A DNA stretch of 64,000 nucleotides from Variovorax sp. UMC13 (GCF_014170375.1 NZ_LZZW01000024.1:237947-301946), one strand, 5' to 3'. Shown: positions 31,981-41,150, counted from the stretch's first letter. A program made the numbers and translations. Notes: generated by a model not told the origin, from the letters alone.

Positions 31981-33657
31981 TCAGGCAGGGTCCGCGGTCG
32001 GCGCGCCGGTCAGCAGGCGTTCGAGGGCCTTGGGCTGCAGCGGCCGCGCGAAGCCGTAGCCCTGGATGTCGTCGCATTTCAGCGCCTCCAGCGCCGCGGC
32101 CTGCGCGGGTGTCTCCATGCCCTCGGCCGTGACCTTCATGCCCAGCGCATGCGCCAGCGACACGATGGCCGCGACGATGGCGTAGCCCTTGCCCGGCTGG
32201 TCCACGTTCATGACCAGCGAGCGGTCGATCTTGAGCCGGTCGAAGGGAAACTGCGTGAGGTAGGAGAAGCTCGAGTAGCCGGTGCCGAAGTCGTCGATGG
32301 CCAGCTCGATGCCCAGCTGGCGCAGCTGTTCGAGCGTGGCCAGCGCGCGTGCCGCGTCGTTGAGGAAGATGCTCTCGGTGATCTCGATCTCCAGGTGCTC
32401 GGGCCCCAGGCCCGCATCGGCCAGCGCGCTCTGCACCATCTCGACCAGCCCGGGCGACAGCAGCTGGTGGGCCGACACGTTGACCGCCACCCGCGGCGCC
32501 TCGCCGCCCCGGCGCGCCATCAGCCGGTGCAGCCGGCCCACCTCGCGGCAGGCCTCGCGCATCACCCATTCGCCGATCGGCCCGATCAGGCCGATGTCCT
32601 CGGCCACCGGGATGAAGGCCGCGGGGCTGACCGGCCCCAGCGCCGGGCATTGCCAGCGCAGCAGCGCCTCCATGTGGCGCACGCGCCCGGTCGCGAGGTG
32701 GAGCTGCGGCTGGAACACCAGGCTGAACTGGTTGCGCTCCAGCGCCTCGCGCAGCAGGCCTTCGAGCTGCAGCCGGCCCTCGGCCTGGGACTGCATCGCG
32801 TTGCTGAACCAGCGCGCCTGCGCCGCGCCCGCCGCCTTGGCCACGCCGAGCGCCACGCGCGCACGGTGCAGCAGCTCGGTCACGTCGGCACGGTTCTCGA
32901 GGTTGCTGATCGCGCCGCCGATGCAGGCCGTGAGGCGCAGGCTGCGGTCGGCGCCCTGCATGGGCAGCGACAGGCCGTGCAGCATGGCGTCGATGCGGGC
33001 GTCGACCTCGTGCGTATCGCCGTCCACCACGCAGGCCAGCAACCCGCCGCCCAGGGTCGCGAGCACCGCTTCGGGCCCGAGTGCGCCGCGGATGCGGTGC
33101 GCGCACAACTGCAGCACCTGCCCCAGCATCTCGTCGCCCTGCGAATCGCGCAGGCGCGCCATCTGGTCGAGCTCGACCACCAGCAGCGCGCAGGGCCGCT
33201 GACGCTGGCGCGCGGACTGCAGCTTGAGCGCCGCGCGCTCGCGCAGCCAGGCCACGTTGGGCAATTGGGTCCAGGCGTCGTGGAAGCCGTCGTTCCAGCG
33301 TGCCATCGCCTGCGTCTCGCGCGGCGGCACCGGGACCAGCGTGCCGAGCCAGCTGTGCGGCGCGTCGTCCTGCTGCGGCATCGCGGTGAGCACGAGCTGC
33401 ACCGGCAGCGTGCGGCCGTCGCGGTGCTGGGTGGTCCACGACGGGCGGGCGAGCGACTCGGGGCCCGACGGCAATTCGAAGGCGCCATGCACCAGCGCGA
33501 TGGTCTGCCGATCGACTAGCTCATGGGCCGCGTGGCCCGTCAGGCGTTCGTAGGCGGGATTGACCCGCAGGTAGACGCCCTGGGCGTCGCATGCGAACAG
33601 CGCCTGCGGCAGGCTGTCGACGATATCGGCATTCCGGACCGCGGCAATGGAGGACAT
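31981..33657 (-). CDS. PAS-GGDEF-EAL protein; cyclase half degenerate, phosphodiesterase half intact
   Basis: 558 residues: PAS domain about 10-110, GGDEF-like domain about 120-285 and EAL domain about 300-550. The cyclase signature is replaced by GGGLL at 203-207, so the domain should not make c-di-GMP but may bind GTP or regulate. The EAL domain keeps EALLRW (330), IEITES (near 421), DDFGTGYSS (near 451) and KIDRSLV, so c-di-GMP hydrolysis is expected. No membrane segment, so it is a cytoplasmic sensor. Monocistronic, or with the possible small ORF behind it. Confidence 0.9.
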   Translation of the reverse strand: MSSIAAVRNADIVDSLPQALFACDAQGVYLRVNPAYERLTGHAAHELVDRQTIALVHGAFELPSGPESLARPSWTTQHRDGRTLPVQLVLTAMPQQDDAPHSWLGTLVPVPPRETQAMARWNDGFHDAWTQLPNVAWLRERAALKLQSARQRQRPCALLVVELDQMARLRDSQGDEMLGQVLQLCAHRIRGALGPEAVLATLGGGLLACVVDGDTHEVDARIDAMLHGLSLPMQGADRSLRLTACIGGAISNLENRADVTELLHRARVALGVAKAAGAAQARWFSNAMQSQAEGRLQLEGLLREALERNQFSLVFQPQLHLATGRVRHMEALLRWQCPALGPVSPAAFIPVAEDIGLIGPIGEWVMREACREVGRLHRLMARRGGEAPRVAVNVSAHQLLSPGLVEMVQSALADAGLGPEHLEIEITESIFLNDAARALATLEQLRQLGIELAIDDFGTGYSSFSYLTQFPFDRLKIDRSLVMNVDQPGKGYAIVAAIVSLAHALGMKVTAEGMETPAQAAALEALKCDDIQGYGFARPLQPKALERLLTGAPTADPA

Positions 33658-33731
33658 GGGATCACCCGCTCAAAGATGAAGAACCATTGTAGTGAGCGCT
33701 CCGGCGGCGCCCGCCCCCTCCCCGCGCGCGG

Positions 33732-34607
33732 CTAGGAGCCGCTCTTGAGCCGCGCGTACTCGCTGCGCTTCATCTCGAGGTATTCCGAGCGCTCGGTCTC
33801 GTGCAGCTGCCGCGCGTAGCGCTCGGTGGCATCGAACCAGGCGGCCAGCCGGCGGTCGAGCTGCTCGGGCCTCGGCGCGTCGAGGAAGGCGTCGATCGCC
33901 AGGTAATAGCGCATGGTGTTGCGCTCGACCACGCCGCGCACCCCGCCCACGTAGCCGGACGCGCCCTTGGGCGTGAAGCCGACCTTGTCGCTGCCCAGCG
34001 TGCCAAGGTAGGCCTGCATGGCCAGCCGTGCGGCGGTGCCGTAGCCATAGGCATAGGACAGGTGGACGAAGCTCTGCTTGGCACTCAGCGGCGTGGCCTC
34101 GAAGCCGATGCGGTAGTCGCGCGTGGACATCGGCCCGCTGGCGGCCGACAACCGCACCGACAGGTAGTCGGCCGTCGCCGCGGCACCGCCCCAGGTGAAG
34201 GGCACGCGCTGCGCCTGGTCCAGCGGCTGGTCGAACTTGCGCCCGATCGCCACCTCGACCACGGGTGCGGCCTCGCCGCCCTTGACCACGCAATGCTTGG
34301 TGTTGAGGTGCAGCATCAGCACCTCGCACCAGTTGGCCGGCCGCTCGAGCGCCGACAGCTCGGCAAAGGGATGGTCGACCACCGCGTAGATGTCGCCGCT
34401 CAAGCGGTCGGTGCTCTCCGTGGAATCGAGCACCAGCCGGCGCTGGAAGGGGTTGTCGGCCAGCCGCGCGGTCAGCGCCTGGTGCCGGGCCTTGAGCGCG
34501 GCCGCGTCCTGGGCCGCGGCACCCGTGCCGAAGCACAGCAGGGAGAGGCCGAGCGCGACGGCCGACAGGCCCCGGAGGGCCCGGCGCAGGGTGATGGGAT
34601 TCGACAT
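33732..34607 (-). CDS. Exported protein of unknown function
   Basis: 291 residues with a signal peptide (about 1-32, ending GAAAQ). The mature part has ADNPFQRRLVLDSTESTDRL near 50, ANWCEVLMLHLNTKHC near 91 (two Cys that could pair) and LSYAYGYGTAARLAMQAYLG near 183, and ends in a charged YLEMKRSEYARLKSG helix. No family recognised, though length and layout suggest a conserved periplasmic protein. Alone between the EAL gene and the frameshifted SDR. Confidence 0.7.
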   Translation of the reverse strand: MSNPITLRRALRGLSAVALGLSLLCFGTGAAAQDAAALKARHQALTARLADNPFQRRLVLDSTESTDRLSGDIYAVVDHPFAELSALERPANWCEVLMLHLNTKHCVVKGGEAAPVVEVAIGRKFDQPLDQAQRVPFTWGGAAATADYLSVRLSAASGPMSTRDYRIGFEATPLSAKQSFVHLSYAYGYGTAARLAMQAYLGTLGSDKVGFTPKGASGYVGGVRGVVERNTMRYYLAIDAFLDAPRPEQLDRRLAAWFDATERYARQLHETERSEYLEMKRSEYARLKSGS

Positions 34608-34671
34608 GGTCCGGCCACCCTACGCGCGGCCGCGGCGCCGCCGTGTAGGAAAACAGGTCGGCCGGACGGGT

Positions 34672-35578
34672 TCAGCCGCGCAGTTGGGCGCGCAGCTGCT
34701 GGCCGATCTCCGGTCGTTCGAGGAAGGGATCGGCCGGGTTGGTGCCCGAGACGATGCCTTCCATGCGGCTCCTCACGTTGCCCAGCGCCTTGGGGTGGCT
34801 GAAGATGTAGAACTGGTTGTCCCGGATCGCGTCGAAGACCTTGCCCGCCACGTCGGCCGCGCTGACCTTGCCGCTGCTCACGGCCTTGGAGGTCATGGCC
34901 TGGCCGATCAGCTGGCTCTTGGCTCCTGAGTTCGCCTGCGGGCAGGTCGCCGGGTCGGTTGCGTTCGCTGCTGTTGATGCCGGTGGCCACGAAGTAGGGG
35001 CACAGCAGGCTCGCGCCGACCTGGTCGGTCACCAGCGAAAGATCCTGATACAGCGTTTCGGTCAGGCTCACCACCGCGTGCTTGCTCACGTTGTAGACGC
35101 CCATGTTGGGCGGCGTGAGCAGGCCGGCCATGCTGGCCGTGTTGACGATGTGGCCGCGGTACGACGGGTCCTTCGCGGCAGCGGCCAGCATCATCGGCGT
35201 GAACAGGCGCACGCCGTGCACCACGCCCCAGACGTTGACGCCCATCACCCATTCCCAGTCGGCCACGGTGTTCTCCCACACCAGCCCGCCCGCGCCCACG
35301 CCCGCGTTGTTGAACACGAAGTGCGGCGCGCCGAAACGCTGCTGCACCGCCTGCGCGAGCGATTCCATCTGGTCGGCCTTGGACACGTCGACCCGGCGCG
35401 CCAGCACCTGGGCGCCCGCGGCCTCCATCTCGGCCTGGGCGCGGTCGAGCGCGTCCTGCTGCACGTCGACCAGCACGAGGTTCATGCCGCGCGCCGCGCC
35501 GATGCGCGCGCACTCGAGGCCGAAGCCCGATCCGGCGCCGGTGAGCACGGCGGTCTTGCCCTTGAAATCCTGAATCAT
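34672..35578 (-). pseudogene. Short-chain dehydrogenase with a single-base frameshift
   Basis: From ATG 35578 the frame reads a normal SDR: TGAGSGFGLECARIGAARG (cofactor motif near 14), NNAGVG (near 90), and the catalytic VYNVSKHAVV. It loses homology after GDLPAG near residue 217. The next frame continues ANSGAKSQLIGQAMTSKAV, then GKVFDAIRDNQFYIFSHP to the stop at 34672, exactly the expected SDR C terminus. Deleting one G in the GCAGGCGAA stretch (about 34933-34942) restores one 302-residue protein. This is either a real recent pseudogene or a sequencing error. Confidence 0.8.
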
Positions 35579-35663
35579 GGAAGCGGTCCTTTTTGCGTTG
35601 TCGTCTCTGGCCTCGTATTGAACCGCGTTGCGGCGCCGCGCGATGTCCTGCGCGCGACGGCGT

Positions 35664-36602
35664 TCAGCCCTCGGCCTTGCGCAGCACGTAGCCGATGCGC
35701 GGGAAGTGCACGTGCACAGTGCCCGTGCGTTCGCTGCTGCGCGCCAGCGTGTAGTGGGTGCGCGTCGCGGCGACCAGCTGGCCGGCGGTTTCCTCGAGGC
35801 CGAAGCTCTCGGCACGGACCGTGACCTGGCTGCCGAGCGGGATGCCGTGGTCGTCCTGGAAGGTGCTGTCGGTCAGCACCGTCATCGGCGTCGCCGCCTG
35901 GGCCACGGCGATGGCTTCCGCCGCGCTGAACTTCGCCGGGTGGCCGTGGCCGATGGCGGCGATGCGGTCCATCCAGTCGACCACCGCGGGTGTGAGGTCG
36001 AGGATGCCCTTCACGGCCTCGATGCGGCGCGTGTACCAGAGCGGGTGGTAGGCGGAGAAGTCGGCGATGCAGGGCACTTCGCCGAGCAGGAAGGGCTTGT
36101 CGTCGAGCATGTCCGACAGGCGCCGCAGGTAGGATTTGTAGGCGCTGGTGGCATCGGCCGGGCGCAGCCGCGTCATGTTGCCCGCACTCATCTTGCCGCG
36201 GTCCTCGCCGAAGGCCTTGGCCGCTTCGGGCGGCGCGTTGGCGAAGACCTCGGCCGCGCCCTTCGGCTGGAGGCTCCAGGCCATCGCGGCCCAGAACAGC
36301 GTGGTGTCGGCCCACTGCGACAGGATGCGCGACAGGCCCTTCTCGGGCTCGGGGTAGAGCGTGGCCTGGGGCTGCAGGTGTTCCAGCACGTCGGCGATCA
36401 GCGCCGAATCGCAGTACATGTCGGCGCCGATCTGCAGGAACGGCGTCTTGCGGTAGCCGCCGGTGAGTTCGAGCACCTCGGGCTTGGGCATGATCGGCGG
36501 GATGAAGACCGACTTCCACGGCAGCTTCTTGACGCCCAGGATCAGGCGGACCTTCTCGGAGAAGGGAGACGTGGGGTAGTGATGGAGGATCAGATCGGTC
36601 AT
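35664..36602 (-). CDS. Glutathione S-transferase family protein
   Basis: 312 residues, longer than the usual 200-230. N-terminal thioredoxin-like domain: HHYPTSPFSEKVRLILG (near 7), GGYRKTPFLQIGADMYCDS (near 48). An all-helical domain follows with GEVPCIADFSAYHPLWYT near 193, and an extra C-terminal domain of about 85 residues (TPMTVLTDSTFQDDHGIPL onward) looks beta-rich. Such proteins conjugate or reduce electrophiles with glutathione. Same strand as the acyl-CoA gene run; 64 bases downstream of the AidB-like dehydrogenase. Confidence 0.85.
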   Translation of the reverse strand: MTDLILHHYPTSPFSEKVRLILGVKKLPWKSVFIPPIMPKPEVLELTGGYRKTPFLQIGADMYCDSALIADVLEHLQPQATLYPEPEKGLSRILSQWADTTLFWAAMAWSLQPKGAAEVFANAPPEAAKAFGEDRGKMSAGNMTRLRPADATSAYKSYLRRLSDMLDDKPFLLGEVPCIADFSAYHPLWYTRRIEAVKGILDLTPAVVDWMDRIAAIGHGHPAKFSAAEAIAVAQAATPMTVLTDSTFQDDHGIPLGSQVTVRAESFGLEETAGQLVAATRTHYTLARSSERTGTVHVHFPRIGYVLRKAEG

Positions 36603-36666
36603 GCCGCCACCCTACCCGCTCCGCCCCGCAACGTCGAGTCCTGGGCGCGACACGCGCGCCGCCGGC

Positions 36667-38292
36667 TCAGCGGGGCATGGCCCGGGCGATGATCGCGTCG
36701 AAGTCGGCGCCGCGGCCCAGCGTGCCGAAGGCCTGGCCCCAATCGCCGCCCAGGCGCGAGGCGCAAAAGGCGTCGGTGACGGCCGGTGGCGCGGTCTGCG
36801 CCAGCAGCGCGCCCTGCACCGCCAGCGCCACGTCCTGCGCCAGCCGGCGCGCCTCGGTCTCGGTGGCCAGGGCCTCGATGCGCGCGGGCAGGGCATCGGC
36901 CAGCCGGTCGAGCGCGGCGTGGAGGCCGCGCGCGGGCGCGAGTTCCTGCGCCAGCGCCGCCACCACGTCGCCCTTGCGGGTGGCGCGCAGCAGGTCGAGC
37001 GCCATGATGTTGCCCGCGCCTTCCCAGATCGAATTGAGCGGCATCTCGCGGTAGACCCGCGCCATCACGCACTCGCCGCCCTCCTCCACGTAGCCGTTGC
37101 CGCCCAGGCATTCCATCGCCTCCTGCGCGAAGTGGCTGCCACGCTTGCAGATCCAGTACTTGGCGACTGGCGTGAGCAGGCGCGCCATCAGGCGCTCGTG
37201 GGCGTCGCCGGGCCGGTCGAAGGCGCGCGCGAGGCGGATCGCGAGCGCGGTCGCGGCTTCGCTCTCGAGCGCCAGGTCGGCCAGCACGTTCTTCATCAGC
37301 GGATGTTCGATCAGCGGCTTGCCGAAGGCGCTGCGCTGCACCGTGTGGTCGAGCGCCAGCGACAGCGCCTGGCGCATCAGGCCGCTGGTGCCCAGCGCGC
37401 AGTCGAGCCGGGTCATGGTGCCCATCTCGAGGATCTGCGGCACGCCGCGGCCCTCCTCACCCACCCGCCAGGCGCTGGCGCCCTGGAACTCGACCTCGGC
37501 GCTGGCGTTGGCCTTGTTGCCCAGCTTGTCCTTCAGGCGCTGGATGCGGATCGCGTTGCGCGTGCCGTCGGGCAGCACGCGCGGCAGGAAGAAGCAGCTC
37601 AGCCCGGCCGGCGCCTGCGCGAGCACCAAAAAGGCATCGCACATCGGCGCCGAGAAGAACCACTTGTGGCCGGTGATCGCGTAGCGCTCGCCCCAGGCGT
37701 CGCTGCCCTCGTGCACCGCCTGCGTGGTGTTGGCCCGCACGTCGGAGCCGCCCTGCTTCTCGGTCATGCCCATGCCCATGGTCAGGCCGGGCTTGTCGCG
37801 CCAGGGCTTGAGCGCCGGGTCGTAGGCGCGGCTGGCCAGCTTGTCGCCCCAGTCGGCATGGATGGCGGCGTAGGTCATGGAGATCGGGCACAGCACCGAG
37901 GGCTCGAGCTCGGTGAAGAGCATGAAGCCGGCCGCGCGCTCGACGTGCGGCGAGGCCTGCTCCGCCGGCGCGGTGGAAGCCCAGGGCGTGCCGTGCAGGC
38001 CCGCACTCACCGCCGCGTTCATCAGCACGTGGTAGCTGGGATGGAACTCCACCTCGTCGATGCGGCGGCCGAAGCGGTCGTGCGAATGCAGCACCGGCGC
38101 GTGGGTGTTGGCCTGCCGCGCATGGGCCTGCATCGCGTCGCCGCCGACCAGCGCACCGAGCGCCTCGAGCCCGGCCGTCGGCAGTTGCGGCGCATGGAAG
38201 CGCAAGGCGTCGCGCAGCGCGAGGTTGGATGCGAACAGGTTGTAGCCCGCGAGCGGCACGGGCTGGTTGAAAACCTCGTGCGTCGCGTGCAT
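36667..38292 (-). CDS. Acyl-CoA dehydrogenase family protein, AidB-like
   Basis: 541 residues. The order fits the AidB/isovaleryl-CoA-dehydrogenase-like group: MTEKQGGSDVRANTTQA (flavin/substrate loop near 177), ITGHKWFFSAPMCDAFLVLA near 207, CLGGNGYVEEG near 402 and SIWEGAGNIMALDLLRA near 421 (candidate catalytic Glu). It has the long N-terminal domain typical of AidB (family about 540). E. coli AidB protects DNA from alkylation; others oxidise acyl-CoAs. An upstream in-frame GTG (38295) exists; ATG 38292 is preferred. It follows the oxidoreductase by 23 bases. Confidence 0.9.
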   Translation of the reverse strand: MHATHEVFNQPVPLAGYNLFASNLALRDALRFHAPQLPTAGLEALGALVGGDAMQAHARQANTHAPVLHSHDRFGRRIDEVEFHPSYHVLMNAAVSAGLHGTPWASTAPAEQASPHVERAAGFMLFTELEPSVLCPISMTYAAIHADWGDKLASRAYDPALKPWRDKPGLTMGMGMTEKQGGSDVRANTTQAVHEGSDAWGERYAITGHKWFFSAPMCDAFLVLAQAPAGLSCFFLPRVLPDGTRNAIRIQRLKDKLGNKANASAEVEFQGASAWRVGEEGRGVPQILEMGTMTRLDCALGTSGLMRQALSLALDHTVQRSAFGKPLIEHPLMKNVLADLALESEAATALAIRLARAFDRPGDAHERLMARLLTPVAKYWICKRGSHFAQEAMECLGGNGYVEEGGECVMARVYREMPLNSIWEGAGNIMALDLLRATRKGDVVAALAQELAPARGLHAALDRLADALPARIEALATETEARRLAQDVALAVQGALLAQTAPPAVTDAFCASRLGGDWGQAFGTLGRGADFDAIIARAMPR

Positions 38293-38315
38293 CACGGTGC
38301 TCCCGTCTCAGCTGC

Positions 38316-39332
38316 TCAGATGAGCTTGACCAGTTGCTTGCCGAAGTTGCGGCCCTTGAGCAGGCCCAGGAACGCCTCGGGCGCCGCGGCGATGCCCTCG
38401 GCCACCGACTCGCGCGGGCGCAGCTTGCCGCTGGCCACCAGGCCGCCCAGCTCCTTGAGCGCCTCGGGCCAGAATTCCATGTGCTCGCTGACGATGAAGC
38501 CTTCGATCTTGAGCCGGTTGATCAGGATCAGCGCGGGGTTGGCCAGCGGCAGCGGCGCACCGTCGTAGCCGGCGATCATCCCGCACAGCGCCACGCGGGC
38601 GAAGGCGTTGGTGCGCAGCAGCACCGCATCGAAGATGTAGCCGCCGACGTTCTCGAAGTAGCCGTCGATGCCGTCCGGGCAGGCTTCCTTGAGCGCCTGC
38701 GACATGCTCTTGACGTCGGGATGCTGCTTGTAGTCGATGCAGGCGTCGAAGCCCAGTTCCTCGGTCGCGTAGCGGCACTTGTCCGTGCCGCCGGCGATGC
38801 CCACCACGCGGCAGCCGCGGGCCTTGGCCAGCGCGGCGAAGGCGCTGCCCACCGCGCCGCTGGCGGCCGTGACCACCACCGTCTCGCCGGCCTTGGGCGC
38901 GATGATCTTGACCAGGCCGTACCAGGCGGTCACGCCCGGCATGCCGACCGCGCCCAGGTAGTGCGACAGCGGCACGTGGGTGGTGTCGACCTTGCGCAGC
39001 GCGCCGACCACGTTGCCGTCGACCACGCTGTACTCCTGCCAGCCGCCGAAGCCCACCACCTTGTCGCCCACGGCGTACTTCGGGTTCCGGCTCTCGACCA
39101 CCTCGCCCACCGTGCCGCCCTGCATCACCTGGCCCAGCGGCTGCGGCTGCGCATAGCTCTTGGAATCGTTCATGCGCCCGCGCATGTACGGGTCCAGGCT
39201 CAGGTAATGGTGGCGCACCAGCACCTGGTTGTCCTCGAGCGCCGGCGTCTCGGCGGTGACGAGCTTGAAGTTGCCGACGACGGCCTCGCCCTCGGGGCGG
39301 TTGTCCAGATGTTGTTGGCGATTGGTGGGCAT
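38316..39332 (-). CDS. NADP-dependent alkenal/one oxidoreductase (MDR superfamily)
   Basis: 338 residues, zinc-free medium-chain reductase of the CurA / prostaglandin-reductase type: YLSLDPYMRGRM (near 43), then VTAASGAVGSAFAALAKARG (NADP-binding near 153) and FENVGGYIFDAVLLRTNAFARVALCG near 224. It reduces activated C=C bonds in the cytoplasm. It lies 23 bases upstream of the AidB-like gene, so likely one transcript; a palindromic repeat separates it from the thioesterase. Confidence 0.9.
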   Translation of the reverse strand: MPTNRQQHLDNRPEGEAVVGNFKLVTAETPALEDNQVLVRHHYLSLDPYMRGRMNDSKSYAQPQPLGQVMQGGTVGEVVESRNPKYAVGDKVVGFGGWQEYSVVDGNVVGALRKVDTTHVPLSHYLGAVGMPGVTAWYGLVKIIAPKAGETVVVTAASGAVGSAFAALAKARGCRVVGIAGGTDKCRYATEELGFDACIDYKQHPDVKSMSQALKEACPDGIDGYFENVGGYIFDAVLLRTNAFARVALCGMIAGYDGAPLPLANPALILINRLKIEGFIVSEHMEFWPEALKELGGLVASGKLRPRESVAEGIAAAPEAFLGLLKGRNFGKQLVKLI

Positions 39333-39377
39333 GAAAAGCTCCTGTTCGATGTCGGTGGTGTCTGTCTTCAGTCGGGA

Positions 39378-39457
39378 AACACCGCGGAACCGGCTTTGCC
39401 GGGCCGCTGGTGTTGCCCCCCTTCCAGGGGGGAGGCGCCGAAGGCGCTTCGGGGGGC
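39378..39457. repeat. Dispersed palindromic repeat, copy A
   Basis: A 37-base imperfect hairpin (39378-39414, arms AACACC...GGTGTT, with GCGG/CCGC and CCGGC/GCCGG inner stems) is followed by CCCCCC/GGGGGG and GGCGCC-GAA-GGCGC stems. It occupies most of the gap between the oxidoreductase and thioesterase genes. It is related to copies at 40786-40860 and 56475-56641; relative to those, two outer pairs are changed on both sides. Confidence 0.85.
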
Positions 39458-39915
39458 TAGTCAGTGGACGGCGGACGTTGCGCGTTCGCGCTCGCCGGCC
39501 CCGTCGGCAGCCGCCGCTTCACGTACTTGAAGGTGCCCGTCGACTGCGCGCAGGCCTGCTCCTTCTCATCGTAGATCGTGGCTTCGACGAAAGCCAGCGT
39601 CGCGGTGCGATGGATCAGCCGGCCGCGCGCGCGCAGCGGGCCGACCGAGGGCCGCATGAAGCTGGTCTTCATCTCGATCGTGACCACGCCGACCTCGGGG
39701 GTATCGCTGCGCGCCGCCGCGGCCATCGCGATGTCCAGCAGCGTCATGCAGGCGCCGCCGTGCGCCACGTCGAAGGTGTTCAGGTGCTCGGGCTTGGGCG
39801 TGTAGAGGATCTCGGAGGCCCCGCCCTCGAACTTGGTGAGCTCGAAGCCCAGGTGCCGCGCGAACGGGATCTGGCTGGTGTAGGAACGGACGTTGATGTC
39901 CTTGTTGTCGCTCAC
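39457..39915 (-). CDS. PaaI-like hotdog-fold thioesterase
   Basis: 152 residues from GTG 39915. The core FDVAHGGACMTLLDIAMAAAA (near 62) holds the HGG(A)xxxxxD catalytic pattern of PaaI/4HBT thioesterases, followed by VVTIEMKTSFMRPSVGPLRARGRL. It hydrolyses acyl-CoA, probably to release stalled CoA esters in the neighbouring acyl-CoA pathway. It starts 14 bases after the SDR stop. The GTG start is inferred from spacing and protein layout. Confidence 0.88.
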   Translation of the reverse strand: MSDNKDINVRSYTSQIPFARHLGFELTKFEGGASEILYTPKPEHLNTFDVAHGGACMTLLDIAMAAAARSDTPEVGVVTIEMKTSFMRPSVGPLRARGRLIHRTATLAFVEATIYDEKEQACAQSTGTFKYVKRRLPTGPASANAQRPPSTD

Positions 39916-39929
39916 GGTCGCGGTCCCGT

Positions 39930-40721
39930 TCAGGCCAGCACGACGCTCACGCCGCCGTCGACCGCCAGCCACTGGCCGGTGATGTGCTTGCCGGCTTCGC
40001 TCGCGTAGAGCAGCGTGATGCCCTTGAGGTCCTCGTCGTCGCCCAGGCGGCCCAGCGGCACGGTGGCGGTCATCTTGTCCTCGCCCACGTTCTGGATCAG
40101 CACCGAGGCCATCTTGGTCATGAAGAAGCCGGGGCAGATCGCGTTGACGTTGATGTTGTACTTGCCCCATTCGGCGGCCAGCGTCTTGGTGAAGCCGATC
40201 ACCGCGGTCTTCGAGGTGTTGTAGGCCAGGGTCTGGATCTCGGGGCCGTTGCCGTTCAAGCCCGCGATCGAGGCGATGTTGATGATGCGCCCGGTCTTGT
40301 TCGGGATCATGTACTGGTTGGCCACCTGCTGGGCCAGCACGAAGTAGCCGCGCACGTTGAGGTTCATCACCTTGTCCCAGGCGTTGACCGGATGCGATTC
40401 GGCCGGTGCGCCCCAGCTCGCGCCGGCGTTGTTGACCAGGATGTCGATCGCGCCCATGCGCTCGAGCGTCTGGTCGGCCAGGCGGCGGGTGTCCTCCTCC
40501 TTGGCGCAATCGGCGGCGATCCAGCGCGCGTCGATCCCGGCCGCCTGCAGTTCGGCCGTGGCCTGCTCCAGGTCGTCGGCCTTGCGCGAGCTCAGCATGA
40601 TCCGCGCACCGGCCTCGCCCAGCGCATGGGCCATCTGCAGGCCCAGGCCGCGCGAGCCGCCGGTGATGAGCGCGGACTTGCCGCTGAGGTCGAAAAGTTG
40701 TTGAACGGTGCGTTGGCTCAT
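39930..40721 (-). CDS. SDR family oxidoreductase (3-oxoacyl-ACP-reductase/gluconate-dehydrogenase-like)
   Basis: 263 residues, classical SDR: TGGSRGLGLQMAHALGEAG (near 20), NNAGASWG (near 98), the catalytic Ser in NIASIAG, and YNTSK (Tyr-x-x-x-Lys near 167), ending in GQWLAVDGGVSVV. It probably interconverts a hydroxy and a keto group on an acyl-CoA or sugar acid. Upstream of the thioesterase on the same strand; repeat copy B lies just upstream of its start. Confidence 0.92.
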   Translation of the reverse strand: MSQRTVQQLFDLSGKSALITGGSRGLGLQMAHALGEAGARIMLSSRKADDLEQATAELQAAGIDARWIAADCAKEEDTRRLADQTLERMGAIDILVNNAGASWGAPAESHPVNAWDKVMNLNVRGYFVLAQQVANQYMIPNKTGRIINIASIAGLNGNGPEIQTLAYNTSKTAVIGFTKTLAAEWGKYNINVNAICPGFFMTKMASVLIQNVGEDKMTATVPLGRLGDDEDLKGITLLYASEAGKHITGQWLAVDGGVSVVLA

Positions 40722-40785
40722 GGGTGCGTCTTTCTGTGTGTGGGTTCCGATCCGCCGCTTCGCAACCGGCAGGACCAAGTCCAGG

Positions 40786-40860
40786 GATACCGCGGAACCG
40801 GCTTCGCCGGGCCGCTGGTATCGCCTCCTGGGGGGAGGCGCCGCAGGCGCTTCGGGGGGG
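40786..40860. repeat. Dispersed palindromic repeat, copy B
   Basis: Hairpin GATACC...GGTATC (40786-40822) with the inner stem CCGGC/GCCGG, followed by CCTCC/GGGGG and GGCGCC-GCA-GGCGC elements up to the stop of the Dabb gene. It lies between the Dabb-protein gene and the SDR gene, all on the minus strand. Confidence 0.85.
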
Positions 40861-41139
40861 TTAAATCTCGTAATCGAAGACGCTGCGCGAAGCCCGCGCC
40901 GGCAGCGTCGCCACCACCTCCTGGTGCCGCGGATGCACGACATAGGCCTGCAGCGAGGCCGCGTCGTCGAACACCGAATACAGCGCCACGTCGTGGTTGG
41001 CTTCCAGGCCCTCGGCCTGCACGGCAACCTCGAACTCGCGCATGCCGGGCACGATGCCCTTGCAGGTCTCGAGCAGCTGCTTGAATTGCGGCGCCTGGGC
41101 GGCGTCGACGAGTTTCCACATCACGATGTGCTTGATCAT
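40861..41139 (-). CDS. Dabb family (stress-responsive A/B barrel) protein
   Basis: 92 residues, opening MIKHIVMWKLVDAA as in Dabb domains, with VPGMREFEVAVQAEGL near 30 and DVALYSVFDDAASLQAYVVHP near 50. It forms a dimeric alpha-beta barrel; some members are small-molecule enzymes, most are unassigned. It starts 11 bases after the small membrane protein gene and probably belongs to the acyl-CoA dehydrogenase transcript. Confidence 0.9.
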   Translation of the reverse strand: MIKHIVMWKLVDAAQAPQFKQLLETCKGIVPGMREFEVAVQAEGLEANHDVALYSVFDDAASLQAYVVHPRHQEVVATLPARASRSVFDYEI

Positions 41140-41150
41140 GGTCGGCCCTG

